Below are positions 22,801-37,700 of a stretch of DNA of 64,000 nucleotides, piece by piece (the stretch's first letter is position 1; each line of letters begins with the position of its first letter). The notes below the pieces were generated by a model, which did no database searches, was not told the origin of the DNA, and saw only the letters and a program-made list of their open reading frames with translations. The stretch spans positions 11,336,452-11,400,451 of the forward strand of contig CM063294.1 of NCBI GenBank assembly GCA_032173965.1. Reading direction: 5' to 3'. The stretch comes from Sitta carolinensis. Lineage: Eukaryota > Chordata > Aves > Passeriformes > Sittidae. The translations under genes and the position numbers were made by a program.

Positions 22801-25800
22801 CCAGCCCCCGAGGACTGGGAGGAGGGTCTCCCCTGGGACACTGGTGCTCCACAGGAGAGCAGAGCTGCCTGCCCCGAAGAGCAGCCTGTGCCAGGTGCCA
22901 GGCTCCTGCACAGAGGATTTCTGCTGACTCACTGGCTTCGTGTAGAAGAAAAGCAGCCCTGACTGGGGTAGGGTGAGGGGAGGACTGCACAGGCTATCTG
23001 GGGATGCCCCGGGAAACACCCTGAGTAGCCTGTTCAGCTCTGCTCAAAGCTGCCTTTGATCTCCTTCGAAAGGCTGGACAACTTTGCCTGCATGATCAAA
23101 ACCGGTCCCCTTCTGAGTCTGAAAGCAGTGATTCATCCTGGCCTTGCTCAGAGCTGGAGGCTTTGAAGTGTCAATAAGGCAGAGACAGACAGTCAGGACA
23201 GAGCCATGTGCTCTCCCCTTCCCCAGTTCCTTTCTCTGTGGCTCCTGCATGGGGATTTGAAACTCCAGAAGAGTCCAAGCTCTCAGCTGGGTCCCCGAAT
23301 CCTCCCCTTTCCCCCCAGGACCTCCCCAATCCACCTGCAGTGCCTCCGTTCATGAGCAGCAGCAGTCCCACGTGTCCCTCATTTATTCCATGTGCACTTC
23401 ATTGAGAACCCTGGCTCCACAGCACAAAGCTTGCCACAAGGCTTTTAAACTTCCCTGCTAATGTAGGAAGAGCCAGCGCTTTCTAAACAGCCCCCAAAAT
23501 CCTCCACTCAACACCCACAGATGTCATGAACTAAATATAGCTTCAAAAGGCACCAGGAGCTACAGCACAAACCCACAGGCAGCCTGGTTTTCCATAGATA
23601 CAGAGCACCCCTGCCTGCTCCAGCAGCACTGACGGGACTGGCACAGCCTGATCAGGAGCCCATCTCTGGGGCCGGGGACAGCAGGGCTCCCTCTCTCCCT
23701 GCAAGGACCCCCCAGGTGCCTGCTCACAGCACAGCACAGCACTCACAGCAACGGCCTCCATCCCCTTTCTCCAGCTGCTTCACCTCAGGAGCCCTCAAGC
23801 CATGAATGTTTTTGTGCTTTTTTTCTGGGAACCAAAGAGAGGGGCTGCACGAGCAGCAGTGAAAGAGGACAAAGGGGCACAGGCTGCAGGTGCCGCAGAC
23901 TCCATCAGCTCTGCGGGGGAGGGAGAAGATTGTTTGAAACAAGTTCTGCAGCTTTCCTTATCTGTAAGATATGAACAGGGATCCCTTATCTCGCTGAGGT
24001 GCTGAGAAGAGTAATTAGCATTTGCAGAGCACTGCGGAAGACAGAACACAAAGCAAAGGGCTGCAAGCCCAGCAGGGAGGGAGGGAAGGGAGGCTGCTCC
24101 GGGCTGGGGCTGCAGGCATGTGGGGCATGGATGGAGCCGAAAGCAGGAGACCGAGAGGGTGTGACTGCTCTGGTGGACACACGGCCAGACACAACCCCTG
24201 CTGAGCTAAGACCACGGCAAGCAGAGGCCATGCATGCCTGGCACCCTCCAGGGCACAGAAACATAACCAAGGGCACCAGCAAGACATCTTGTGGTCCTCA
24301 GCTGAAAGGACCCCCTGCAGGAAAACCTCACTGCATCAGCGTGGGGAGCAGAGAGCCGGTGAGTGCTGCCCATCCCAAGGAGCAAGGGACACTGGACACT
24401 GCCCTGGTTCACAGCCGAGCCTTTGAAAGCTGCTGACAGATGTCTCAGACCTCTGGGAGTCTCACAACCCTCCTCCTTTTACATCTGTTTGGTGGCAGTA
24501 AGTAATTTCAGTTGCACTAGCAGTGCCTGACCACCTCCTGAAAAACAGGGCCTCTCTGTGTGAGGGGACAGACAAAACAGCTGCAGCAGGAGCCAGGGCT
24601 TTAGTGGTGTGAGGCTGGCATGGGTTCAGCAGGCAGGGAAGCAAGGAGCAGCCTTGCCTGCGGCCACAGAGCAGATGCTGGCACAGCCAAGAACAGAAAA
24701 GCAGGTCTCGAGTTTAGATCTGCTGCCTGCAGCCAGAACCTGATCATTCACCCAGCCATGGGGTTGCCCAGCCACGAGGAGATTACCCCTTAGCAACCAG
24801 GGGGATGAGGCACAGGTAGGAGCACTCACAGCAGCCCCGATGCTGCTGTCACAGCCAAACCCTTCCTGTGGCCATGCCACAGCAGAGCACTCGCTGGCTT
24901 TGGACACTCACTCCCCAATGCACCTGACCAACACCAAGGGCAAGGCTGTGCAGACACCTCACGTTTTCCTGCAGCCCACACTTGGCTGGGGCAGAGCCCT
25001 GGGGTGGGAGGCTCACAGGGGCATCCAGGTGAGCAAACACCTCTTATCTGGAAGAGGAGCCCTTGCACAAGGGCCAGGCAACCAGAGTGACAGCAGATCC
25101 TCCACCCAAACAGGGACACATGACACAGGACCACCGTGCTCAGACAAGGAGACATATCTACAACCTTATCTGGGAAAATGAAAACAAACACCCAGGAACT
25201 GTTTTTCTGCCTTTCTTTGCATCCAATGGAATTTACAATGGAATTTTAGAGAAGTTAAATGAAGAGAGGGAATTAATGTGCAGTGCAGTCCTGGGCAGAG
25301 ACCTGGCATTACTGGACAAATACCTCTACCTATAGCAAGAAGCTGTAATGCCTGCTCCAGGTGTACCACTCATGTGCAATGCAGACAAGGACTCCCAGAA
25401 CCCCAGCAGCAGCTGGGACAGCCTCAGAGGGCAGCCCAGGCTCCCAGCAGGAATGCAGAGTCCTCAGCTCTCACTGTCCCTGACGCAGCAGCCAGGATGA
25501 CAGAAAGGAGCCGTTCTGCTCTCTGCTCCACAGCCCAGCACCTACCAGAAACTGCTGATAAAGGTGGTTCCAAGCCAAGAGCCTGGACTTTGTGCTGAAG
25601 GGGCTGAGGCAGGGGAGCATGCTCTGTGATGCAGGTCCTGGTGGGGCTGCAAGAGCCAAACCAGTATGCCCAGTTTCCCCAGAGCTCTGGCAGGAGCTCG
25701 AGTGTGCTGTGTGGGACAGACAGCCACGTGCCCAGCAGTCCACCATGATCCACTTCACTCTTCTGTCTCCAGACAATCCTCCCTTGTTCTCACACTCCAC

Positions 25801-28800
25801 AGAACACTCTTGGCACATGTGAAGACTCTAAGTCATGACCAACATGGGACAGCTGCTCCGGCATTGAGGTTTTCAGGTGAGAAAGAGCAAGTGAAGCTTG
25901 GGTCAGGGTGAGCTGAGAAAAACGCTTTAAAAATGTTTCTGCGTGGGATTAGCTGTTTTCCCAGGAGACAGATAGCTCCTTCAGAGTCATTTTGTGAGGG
26001 CAGGAGTCCCTCTTGGGGTACTGACACACAGGAAAAATGTGGTGAAACAGCACCAACCCACAAAGAAATTCCCATAAGACAGACCCAGCAGGCAACCAGC
26101 CACAGCCAGGCCTGCCAGGACCCCACTGTGGCTGTAAGAATCCCCTTCCTGGCCTAAAAGACCTAGGGAGCCAACATAGAACAGCTCCAAAGGTGCATCC
26201 CCACCTTCCCAACATGGGAAACAGGGCACCAACCCTGTCCCTGTCCTTTCCCCAGGCCTCAAGCAATGTCTCTCCCAGTGTGGCCTGATGTGCACAGCAG
26301 CAGGGGCACAGCATGGATTGGGAAAATCTCCTGGGGCACTCGTCACTGTCCATGCACTCAGTGCAGGACCTGGAGTCTGAGCCTGCCCAAGCCATCAGAG
26401 GACACATCTGGTGAGCTTCATGTCCACCAACAGCACAGAGACATTCGCAGGAGCAGTCCTGCAGGCCAGATGTGGCCTGTAAGCCAGCATCGGTCCCCAC
26501 TCCCACCAGCAGCCCGCCTCTTGCAGACAGTGACAAAGCTCTTTTCCTTCTGCCTCCATCCCAAAGAGGACCCCCTGAAGTTACAGGCAGAGAAGCCCTG
26601 AGGGATGGGCAAACATTTTATGTCCCTTTTGTGGGTTCTGCATCCATTTCTGCCTCAGCAAGACGCAGTGGTAGGCAACACACCCGTGCTTGTAAAGAGG
26701 CTGGAAAGCACTGGCAGATGGGAGGGAACCTCAGCCTCCTCCCCAGAGAGCCATCTGGTAGCACCTCTGTGTGCAGAGAGCTGCAGATACCCCCAGAGAC
26801 CAATCAGCAGAGCCGCCTCTGCCCTGCCTCCCAAGGAGCTGCTCCCAGCATGGCCTCAGCCATGTGACAGAGCTGAGATGGGAAACACTTGTTGCTGCAG
26901 CTCCACACGAGTGGAAAAGCCTGGGATTTATAGCACTGACTGCTTGGCAGGCTCACATTTTGCTGAAGGCATCAAAAGGCACACAAAGCCAGAAAGGTTC
27001 AGGACAGGCTCAGCCCACAGGCTGCAGCTCCTCTAGGTCTGCAGTGTTTCACAGCTCTACCTCCCACCAAATCACAGTTGCAGCCGGAGGCGCACGAGTG
27101 CACGGAGGGGAAATGAGGGAGCACTGGATGGAGTTCTCCGACAGCTTTAAATGAGATGTTAACACAAGGACATCTCCCAGCACAAATGGGATGGTGTCTC
27201 CACAACAGGGGTTCCCACCTGCTCCTGGGGAGTGTGGAGAACCACACTCAGCCACACCACTTGCAGCACGTGGTGTCTCAGCTCCCAGTGGGCAGCCTTT
27301 GGCCTTGCTTATAAAGGTAAGAGAAATATCTGCAACACCTCAGCAATAGCAAAGTTTCCTGTACATGCAAGAAAAATTGCAGAAGAACGGCCAAGGTCAG
27401 GACCGAGCAGAAGACTGGATCCTTGAGGTGGATGGCTGAGCAGGATTCAGGCTTGTAAAGCACATGGGAATCCTGCTCAGCTGGAGCAGGAGATAAGCTG
27501 CAGGTACCACAGCTCAAAGCCTGCCAAGCAATCTTCCACAGCTCCTCAGCAGAAGCTCCACTGTACAAATCCTACTGCAACAGCAAAGGAAGCAAGGAGC
27601 TGCCTACACCTCTCTGCAATGGAAGCTCTGCAACTGCTGCAAAGATCACTTGCTAAAAATAGCTTCAAAAAGGGCATCTGACAGCTCCATGGAGAGCATG
27701 AGAACACTCCCACCTGGGTGTCCTAGGCAGCTCCAGGAGCTCGGGAGTTTGCCCTGGAAAAGTGCAGGGAGGGAGGCTGGGGTACAGGCAGGCAGAGCCA
27801 GGACAGCACTGTCACAGGCTGAGTGTGGGCACCCGAGTTATAATCCCAGCACTCCAAGCCCTCACATCCCTCAGCTGATAGTCCTGAAAGCCCCGGAAGA
27901 GGAGGAGCAGCTCAAGGCACGTGCAGAGCCCATCTCTGCTGACGGCACAAACGGGCAGCACAGATCCTCACAGTGAGCAGAGGCTTCAGTCAGATCCTCA
28001 GAGCCCTCCTCAGGGAGCGGAGGAACAGCACTGCTCCTTTCAACACACAAAGCTGCTACAAGCTCTACACACGTGCATTATCTGAAGGCTCTGACACTTA
28101 TTTCTAGAGCAAATGAGGGGCAGGAAGGGTCTGGACTTACCAAAACTGCATGATCATCTTCACTGCAGCCTCTCAGCCCAAGACTGAAATGCTCCAACTT
28201 CAGACCAAGCTACACTCCAGGAGGAGAGGGCTCCAGGAGGAGAGGCTTGGGAAACGCCGACAGGCACTTCTAACATTAACACTGCCTGTGAGGGCACCCA
28301 GGGTTTTTCCTGGCACAGATAGCTACTATTAAAGGTAGCAAATGAACTCCCTCTTAAGGGCGAGTGACATCTTTCCACTGCCTTTTCAAGCAAACCTCTT
28401 CGCTGAAGAGGATTTCTAGGAAACTCCTGACACACAATCCATGCTCACAGCCCTGCAAACGATCCCTGAGATGCCAGGCACACACATTATGAGATGGCAC
28501 AGAACCACCTCCTGCCCAGTTTTCTACAAAAAAAAAAGAATCCTAAAGATTCTCTCCACTGGAAGCCAGTGATTCCCAGAAACCAAGAAGCATCACAAAG
28601 GGGACACAGCCAAGGTCACCCAGCTGACCAGACTTCAGAAACTGTCAAAATGAGGAAGCTGGGCTGGTTCAGGCCCCCACAGCTGCTGAGCCACCCTGTC
28701 CTCTCTGAGCAGGGCAAAGGTACCCACCACTTCTGCAGGAGAGGCAACTCCAGCCTCAGTGCCTGACCCAGTCCGTCTGCAGCAGACATCTCCAGCTGGC

Positions 28801-31800
28801 AGAGCACATCACCAGCAATTCCTCTGCTGGCATGGAAGGCAGAAAAGCCTTCAAGGACACCTGCAAACAATCTGCCAGGTTAAACGGTGCAGGGAGAGGG
28901 GCTGGAAAACACCGTGTCAGTCTGGGCCCCTGGGAAAAGGCATGAGCTGATCCAGCTGCTGCTCCAGGCACGAGGAACAGCAAGGACACCTCAGTGCTGG
29001 GACACGAGGGCACCTAAGGCAAGGCTGAAGGGGCCCAGGGTATGCAAGCGAGCCAAACTGTGGAGAAGATGGAGGGTCAGACCCTCCTCCAAGCCAGCTC
29101 AGAGACCAGCTGATAGTTCATGACCTAAAAACGAAAATCAGTGGTGGGGGGGAGGGAGGGCTGACATGAACAGGCACTACAGGACAGCAAGGGCAGACAC
29201 CAGACAAGACTCACAACACCTTATAAAACAACAAAAAAAAACACTACCCAACCCACTCACCTTTGGAAACAACTGATTTGCAAATTAAAAGGGGGTGTCC
29301 ACCCTCCAGGAAGGATCGGGAGCAGTCTCCTCTGCTCCGTTTACCTCTGTTGCACCGTTCTGCTTGTCTGCTAGGCTCTAATGAAAAGCTAGTTAACAGT
29401 TAATTATTACCATTCAGACACTCGATCCCCTACTCTGACTGCCGGCTGGGAGGGATAAGAAGGTCACGTGATGCAAAAATCCCGACCTTATAAAAGCACG
29501 GGCAACTATATTTAGTTGGAAAAACGATGACCTAGCGAGCCTGCTCCTCCCTGGCCCCCCCTCAGAGGAGCCAACCTGCCACCTCCCAAGATCCTACCTC
29601 CATGGCACCCAGGAAGATCCTCATCCAGCAGGAGTTGCAAGACCTAGAACAGGGACACCTGGCACAGGAGCAAGCCCTGTGTGCACATCCAGGCTATCCT
29701 GGGTGGAGGGGCCAGACCAGCACACAGCCCAGGCTGGGGGGACCCTCCCTCCCCAAGCCCAGTGCTCTGCAGTGGGTCACTCTGTCAGCAGCAAAAGCTG
29801 ATAAGCACCAAGAGCAACAAACAGGGGCCTAGCCCAAGGTCCTGGACCTTATCTTGAAAGCAGGAGGCACACTGGGAACCTGACCAGCATGACCAGCATA
29901 GGATACACATTCAGCAGCAACACTCCAGCTGCTTGCTGGCTTCTCCATGCCCAGGGCTGGTGATGCCCAGAGCTGGTGACAGGAGTTTGCCCCCAGATCA
30001 GTCTACCCCTCTCTCCTCAGGGCAGCTGGGTGACCAAGACAGACACCGGCGTGCTGAGAACTGAGTGGGAGCCGGAGAGATGGCCCTAGAAAAAAGATGC
30101 AACAACAAAATCCAAGAGCATCACCTACTCCCTCTCCAGTGAAAGGGCTTCAAAGAACAAGAAAAACAAAAAGCCTGAGGACCAGACATCATTAATCACT
30201 TGACATCAGCACAAGGGTGCTCTCTGCCTGGATCCCACTGCGGCCGACGAGACAGCGCAGCCAGCGGCGCCCCTGGCACGCACGAGAGGAGGTCACTGCA
30301 TCGCTGCCGAACCCGTGCTGACACGACCCCTGTAATGGCCATCAGCCTCTTCTGCAGCTGCATCTGGAGACTTGGAAGCTGACAAAACCCTTCCTGGAAA
30401 GCATCTGGTACGTCTCACTGTAAATATTTAACAACGAAGAGACAGGAATCAAGAGCCAAGTGCCTGCAGAGAGACCCTCCAGCTCCAAGCTTTCACACTG
30501 CCTAGGAGAGACTGTGCAGCTCCCACTGTGCCAGTGAAGGGGGGTCATACAAGGCTAAAGTGCAAACTCTGCACAAAATATGCCTCTGGAAAACCTGTCA
30601 TCTCAAAGAACAGAATGGGTTTCCAGAAAGGAGACTCTGATGTAACTCAAACATCATTCCGAGTTCCTCCCGCTGTGATTCCTGTACCTTCTTGGCTACT
30701 TTTGCAGAGGCACCCTGCAGGAGCAGAGTGTCCCTTGAGCAGTGGCCACTTGCTAAGTGACTACTTAACCTCAGCCTCAGCCTGCACAGCTGTACACCTG
30801 CCTCCCTGACTGCACAGAACAGACTGAGCAGCAGCTCAGCTTGTGAGGCCAAGGAAGACAGAGCCAGTCCCATGCAGAAGTCCAGCTCCATCTCCTGGGG
30901 CAGGGGACAGTAACAGTGATTTGGTGGTAGGAGCAGGTGCAGCAAACTTTCCCAGGAATTTAGGGAGGTCATAGCTACATCCCCCTCTAAGCAGGGTGTC
31001 TCCATAAATGTGTTGAAGAAATCTTACAGTTTCATAACCACCTGGATTAAACTGAGCACTGTTATGGGGGCTTCCTCTTGTTGGTGAATCCAGAACATTA
31101 AAACCATGAAAAGACATTCAAACACCCCTGCAATCTTTGAGAGTAAGATGAAGGGCTTCTTTTTGTGCTACTTCAGAATTACTGCATCTCAGCTGAGTTG
31201 ATTTCAGGGCATGCTTTTCCAAGCAGAAGATACACCATCCTCGCTTATGCCCCCCACCTTAAGCGAGATACAGCTACATTCCAAGTTTTTACTAAATAAC
31301 TCTAATATACCAACTTCCTTCCTGGTTCCCAACCACATCAATCCTGCTGCATAAACCACTCCCTCTAATAAAGCTAATTCCAGTGCTACAGGTGGCTGCC
31401 TCCCATGCCAATACAGAGCATAAAAGAGTACAACACCCTAATCAGACAAAGTCTTCCCAAAGGAGTTAGGAATACTCAATTACGAAAGCCTGCAACATAG
31501 CAGTTTCCTAATTTAAAGATCCATCTCCCCTCCTTTTATTTCCAAAGAATTAAAACCCATTTCCTTGCAGTGGTACCATCATCCTCATCTCTTTATGGAA
31601 AACTTCACAGTGTTTAATTCAAAGAGGCATTTATAAACTCCAGAAAGATATCTCAGACACTGCTGACAGTTGTACAAAATGATCAGGTCAGGGTGCAGCA
31701 GATGAAAAAAAGTCATCAGGAGTGGTAAAACCAAGACAGAGCATCACTTGCTGCTCTGTTGAACACCAGCACAGCCACAGCTGCACCCTGCAGTCAGCTC

Positions 31801-34732
31801 TGGTCTCAGGAATTCAACAAGGGCACAGGGCTGTTACAGCTGCTCAAAGAAAAGCAATTAAACCACCCAGGGGCAGCTCCTCAAGAGGCGAGACTAAAAA
31901 GGCTGGGATCCTCCACCACGGAGAGGAGGAGGGCTGGTTGCAGCATGTAGGAGGCCAGGAGGGCACAGGCACAACACACTAAGCTAGCAGGAGATCCACT
32001 TGAAGTGACAAAAGTATTCCCTTCCAGAGCAGGCAGCAAATTTCACATAGTAGCAAGTCCTGGGAGCTGAACAGCATCGGCTGCCAGGCAGAAGAGTTTG
32101 GAGTTCACAGTGAAGTCATCCACAGACATCCAGCTGCAAATGTGCCCTCCCAGTCCTCCTCAGCAGCAGAAGTGGGAATGTGAGAGTGCGTCCCTCTGCC
32201 ACCAACCCCAACCCTGCATCTCTCAAGGGTGTTGGAGTCTCTCAGCTTCCCACCTGAACTCCAGATCATAAGGCTTGAAATGGCTTCTTCTGAAAGGCAC
32301 CCTGCAGCTGCTGAATCCTGGTTGTGGGATGTGGAAAGGAAAGGACTGAGGCATTGCTGTGCCAGAAAGAAGGAAAGTGAGGCCTCTCTCCAACAACTGC
32401 TTTATTTGCAAACACTATTAGGTAACTGGGACGCAAACACTGCTGCACTTCCACCTCCATAGCGCTCACATGTGACACGGGATGATCCAGGCTGAGGAGC
32501 CAGCATCCATATGCTAACAAGCAGGAACATGCTCTGGGGCACACTGCAGCTACTGTGCCTACAAAATGGCTGCATTTTGGCTCAGGCACCCCACCTATGC
32601 AGTTCCCAACCCTGATATTGTGACTCAGCATCTTCCATCACTTTGCTAACCATTTTTTGGGAGAAGATCAACAGACTTTTCACAGAGGGGATACTAGTCA
32701 TACAGACCCACCTGACTTCACAAGATTAAGCTTAAAAAATAGACCCCAGACACATGTATGGGAGTTCTGGTGACCAGAGTAAACTCACTCATTCAATAAC
32801 CTCAGCAATGAAAAGGAGGTGAGGGAGGCAAACCCAACAGCCTCTGGAGTACACAACAGCTCTGGTGGCAGAAGCAGTGCCTGCTGCCTTCACACTTCAC
32901 TGTGTTTTGAGATACCATGGCTTCCAGATAAGCTTAGTGCATGTGAAGAAATAGCGTGGCACCAGCTTTAAGGCTTTTCTGGAGAGAGGTATGATAAAGA
33001 CTGCACAGTGTCCTGGGCTGCTACCATTTAGAGGAATCCTGTTTAAGCTTTAACTTATCTCCTTAAAAACATCCAGAATTGTAAAAAAAGCCCCAAGCTC
33101 TGTAGGTGAAGTTTTCTGCAACAGTGCTGACATGTAACAAACACTTTCAGAAGAGCTATCAACTGCTGCAGACACACGCTCATGCCCCACCCTGGAGGCA
33201 GCTGTGTAAGGTCCCCAACCAGCTGGAGAACAGAGGATGGAGTAGTGCCAAGCAAAGGACATCTCTGAGTTCATGGCACAGGCAGACAAAACCCAATACC
33301 CAAAGAAGCCAGATCATCAGCAATGTGGAGAAAATCTTCCTGCAAACTCAAGAGATGGGAATATATCTTTGCTCTTCAAAACCCTAGTATTTCACTCTTA
33401 CATATTAAGAAAACAGGAAAATCATGAGTGACTTAAAAATGTAGAATCAAAGCCTTAATCCAGTGCATCTAGTTGTACACTATGGCCCTGTTAGCTGGCT
33501 AGAGATCTGGAAACACATCCACAACTTCCATCCCTCTGTTCAGTTCAGCGAGTTGCATTACAGTGCATCCAGTGTTATGCCAGACCACTCTAAAAAATTA
33601 AGTTGTTCTTCCTGAAATCAGCTTTAAGACACCAAAGCTGATTTCCAAACTTTCAATGCCTCCACCATCAACAGAGATTTACCCTCACACTACCCACGAA
33701 CCGGTGCAATGGGATCCCATGTAAAGCCAAAGTTGGTATCAGGGGTGGACATGGTGACATGCCTGGGGTGACACGAGGCCATGTCAGGCACTGACTTCCA
33801 TTCCCAGTGCCTCTGCTATGGCACATCCCCACGTGGCACTACAGCTCTGAAACAACAGGCTCTCACTGACTGACCTTGCTATCACTGGTTAAAACAAACC
33901 TTCCTGACCTTCCTTCAGTCTTGGCACTGCCACATCAGCCTGGATGAGGGGCTTCTGGCAATTTGGGAAGGGCAGGAATTGAGAGCATCAATATCTGCTT
34001 CTGAAAACTACATTCCTTTCCTGATTTAAAACCTCCATCCAGAGCAACCTCGCTCTCCCAGCAAGGCTGCACACACCACTGGGGCCAGGAAGTTTTTTCT
34101 CTGCACTGATGGCAACACAGTGAGTACCTTGGTTGTCCTTAACAACAACACACAGACTACAAGCCACAGGAGAGGTCTGTGTCTTCCCAAAGCACTGCAA
34201 ATTCAAATATATATCCTCAGGTTCAGAGACACATCCATCTGTATACAGGTAACATATAAACAACAACAATCTAAGTTACATTTGCATCTTGACACATCAG
34301 TGTTTTCAATTATGTGTGATGACCAAGACCTACAAGTTCCCAAACTCTTTCACCCTGGACATCCAAATTTGCTATTCTACAATGTATGGGAGGAAAGAAC
34401 CTTGCAGCTTTTTAGTCATCACTACATGAAAGCATAAAAGATGTCACTGCTATACAGGAATGACCAAATAGTAGAGGTTTGTTTAGGAAGTTTTTCTGCT
34501 TTGGTTTTTGGGTGGGGTTTTTGGGAGGTTTTGTTTGTGGTTTGTTTTTTTTTTTTTTTAACATTAATGTCCATTGCACATTCCAGACTGTACACTGCAT
34601 GCACCAGTCTTCTAGGTCTGGTTAATAGTGTTGACTCTGAAGGAAGAGAAGTGCAGGGAAGGCAAGGGGAAGGGAGGTTTGAAGAGCTCCGTTTTTATTT
34701 AATACATACCAGACTGGCCATCAGTTGGAAAT

Positions 34733-34763
<31 letters not shown>

Positions 34764-37700
34764 GATCAGTATTGGCTGCAGCTGGAGTGCAAATTATATT
34801 TAAAAGGTCTCCTCTCTCGATTTGTTTGCTTTAGCTAAACAGAGGAAGTATTTTCTTAGTATCTCACGTTAAACATCAATCCAGCTTGGAACCCACCTCA
34901 ATTCAACCACTTGTTGTGAGAAAGACTTTGAAGGAGTCTGTGTTTACCCGAATGCGCTGCTCTCATAAATAACCTTCTGTATTGGCTCCTAGCAGACAGC
35001 AGTGTGCAACAAAAAAGGTTGTTGAGATGTACCAAAAAAAAACCAAAAAAACCCACACAATGAGCTACTTGGTGGCACCCCACACTCCCCCTGAGCAGCA
35101 ACATCAGATGGAAATCTACGGAGAACAGCTAACAGAGAACACAGGTGGAAGCCAAGGCAGCATTCTTCTGATTGTCCTTGGTCTTGCAGCCAGGAGGGAC
35201 AGCAGCAGCTGTGCCTGGCTCTAACACTGCACCTACACCAGACACACACCTCCATCCCCAAACGGACAGCCAGGGCCTTGGCACATCACCCATCACACCA
35301 GGAGAACACCTTCCCTTTCCCAGCTCTGGAGTCTGTCAGCAGGAAGAGGTCACTGCACAGGACAGATGGCATCTGGGGATCAGACCCTAAAACAGATTAT
35401 TCAACCTACCCAGTCCCCAGGCTCTTTCCAGTTAGAGGTACAGGCCCTTCTCTTGGGGACATCATGTATTGCCGAGAAAATATTTACTGAAGTAGCTGGA
35501 AGGATCAGAGTTTTCATTTAAGGAGCACACAGGACAGTAGGTGTGGAAAATCCCTGTTGATAAAGGCTCCCCCAGAAGATATGAAAACAGTATTTTTGGG
35601 AGAGCACTACATTATGTTTTCTTCAAGGATCCTGGAAGAGGAGGGGGAAGGATGGCTGCCAGGAAGGCAAGGTCCCCCTGGGACAGGGGCAGGCCCCTGG
35701 CTCCTGCTTATCAGCTACCCAAAACACACATTCAGCTGGAAAGTCACAAGAGTTGCAGGAAGGACTACCCCTCAGGCAGGGCAATGCTCTCTGGCCTGGG
35801 CTCAACTCATGCAAAAACAGCAAAAAACACCCCTCTGCCAAAATAACCTCTGTTTCTCTTCCTCTGACTTGCACCATGTTTAAAGCATTCTCAGGCAGGG
35901 ATCAGGCTTTTCATCCCACATAGGAACCAGAAGAGCAAAGTGGAGCAAAAATACCCAGAAGTTAAATCAAGACTCTCTCTACCATTATTACACAGTTATG
36001 GTTTGCGGCCATTTGAAGGCATGGTATCAAGGACAGCCCAGCACATCCAGAATAGTCTCCAAGCACCAGTCTGGATCCTTTGCAAGCTGCATGTTCTACT
36101 GCAATCTTCCAGCAGCTCATGTCCCAAATGCATTTAAATATCTTGTATTTCTGTGGTCACAGAGGAGTTCAGGCTTCTACATCAGCCAGCTCAAATACCC
36201 TGTACTTCAAAGAATCATAAAATTGTTAAGGTTTGAAAAGACCTTTAAGATCTCAAACAAGAAATAATTTATTTCCCTACTTGGGCTTCTCTGCAAAGGA
36301 ACAAGGTGGTAACACTGGTATCCCACCTGTTTGGATCAGCTGTACCAGATGTTACCAAAACCCAAAATAAATAACACCATCACAACGGTTGATAAAATAA
36401 ATTCCTTTGTGCCAACCAGGAATTCAGCAAAGCCAGGCTTTGGCAAACGTTCCCCTTGCTGTACCCCGAGGGGTGCAGCTCTCCAGTCTGCATTCCTGCT
36501 GGGCTGCCCCACCAACTCTTCATCAAATACACACCACAGCAGAACCAGCCATTCAAAGAGGTCCAGGCTCTGGACACCACAAATGCCACCAAATCAGACA
36601 GCAGCTGCAGGTGACCTCTCAGATCATCTCCTGTTAGATGTGTCACCACTGCAACTCCAAACTCACATTCCCTCAGTCTCCTCTCAGCTCACTGCTGTAT
36701 TCCCCACTGCCCTGTCCTGCTCTAGATGTACAGCAAGGCTCTCCGGAGCCCAGCCACAGCTCTAGAGCAGCTCTGCCACTACATTTACCAGAAAAGCAGT
36801 GACTCTACTCAGTAGCTGAGGTCAGCAGAAAGCAAGGACCACATGTGATGGCCAAGGGCTGATACAGCTCACGTTCACCTCAAGAGGTTTGCCAGGGCAA
36901 CTCCCATCAAGGAGAAACGTTTGCATCCAGTGCTCAGCCCCCTTGTCTGGGTGAGGCTGACCTGATCCAACTCATCATACCTATGATTAACACAGATTTG
37001 ACTCCAAGCTCTCCAGAGTAGACTGACAACACCAGGCTTGCAGGCAGCTTTCCCCAGAGTGGAGAACAAGCACTGAGCTATCAGTCAGCAGGACCTGCTT
37101 TGAAAAACAGGCTGCTGGGAGGACACATCTGAGGCAGGGCTGGTCAAGGACCAGCAGGCACAATGACCCTTTGGGACACCTTTTTCCCCTGCAAGCACAA
37201 GTGACTTAAATTAAAAATTAGCCTGCCAATTAAGGGCAGCACCTCAGGTACCCAAGAGAAGTCTAAATCAGGCAGCACTTTCTTTTCCCAAGAAAGCCAC
37301 GGTAGGGAAGCAGGCGGAAACATATGGGGGCAGCAGCAAACCCCTGGGCTGCTCTCCAAGGAGCCCATCTTGTACACTGCAGGACTGAGGCTGCCAGTCC
37401 AGGCCAGCTCCCTTCCCAGCTCTCCCAAGACTAAAACTTAAACACAAAGGACCCAGGCACAGAGACAGGTTTTATTGCTCAAAGTCCCAAGACAGAAAGG
37501 TGAAGCCAAGCAAACCAGCCCCACCAATTCCTCCCAACACACACCCCTGCTACATCCCAAGGCAGCCTGTGCCAAGTATCCCAACTGTGGCCAGAGGCTG
37601 CAGGACAATGCTTCACAGTAGCTCTCCACCATCCCATCATCCACCTACTCAGCAGCAGGCAATCCCTACATGGGACCCAGGCAGTCCTGCCCCTGCCCAC

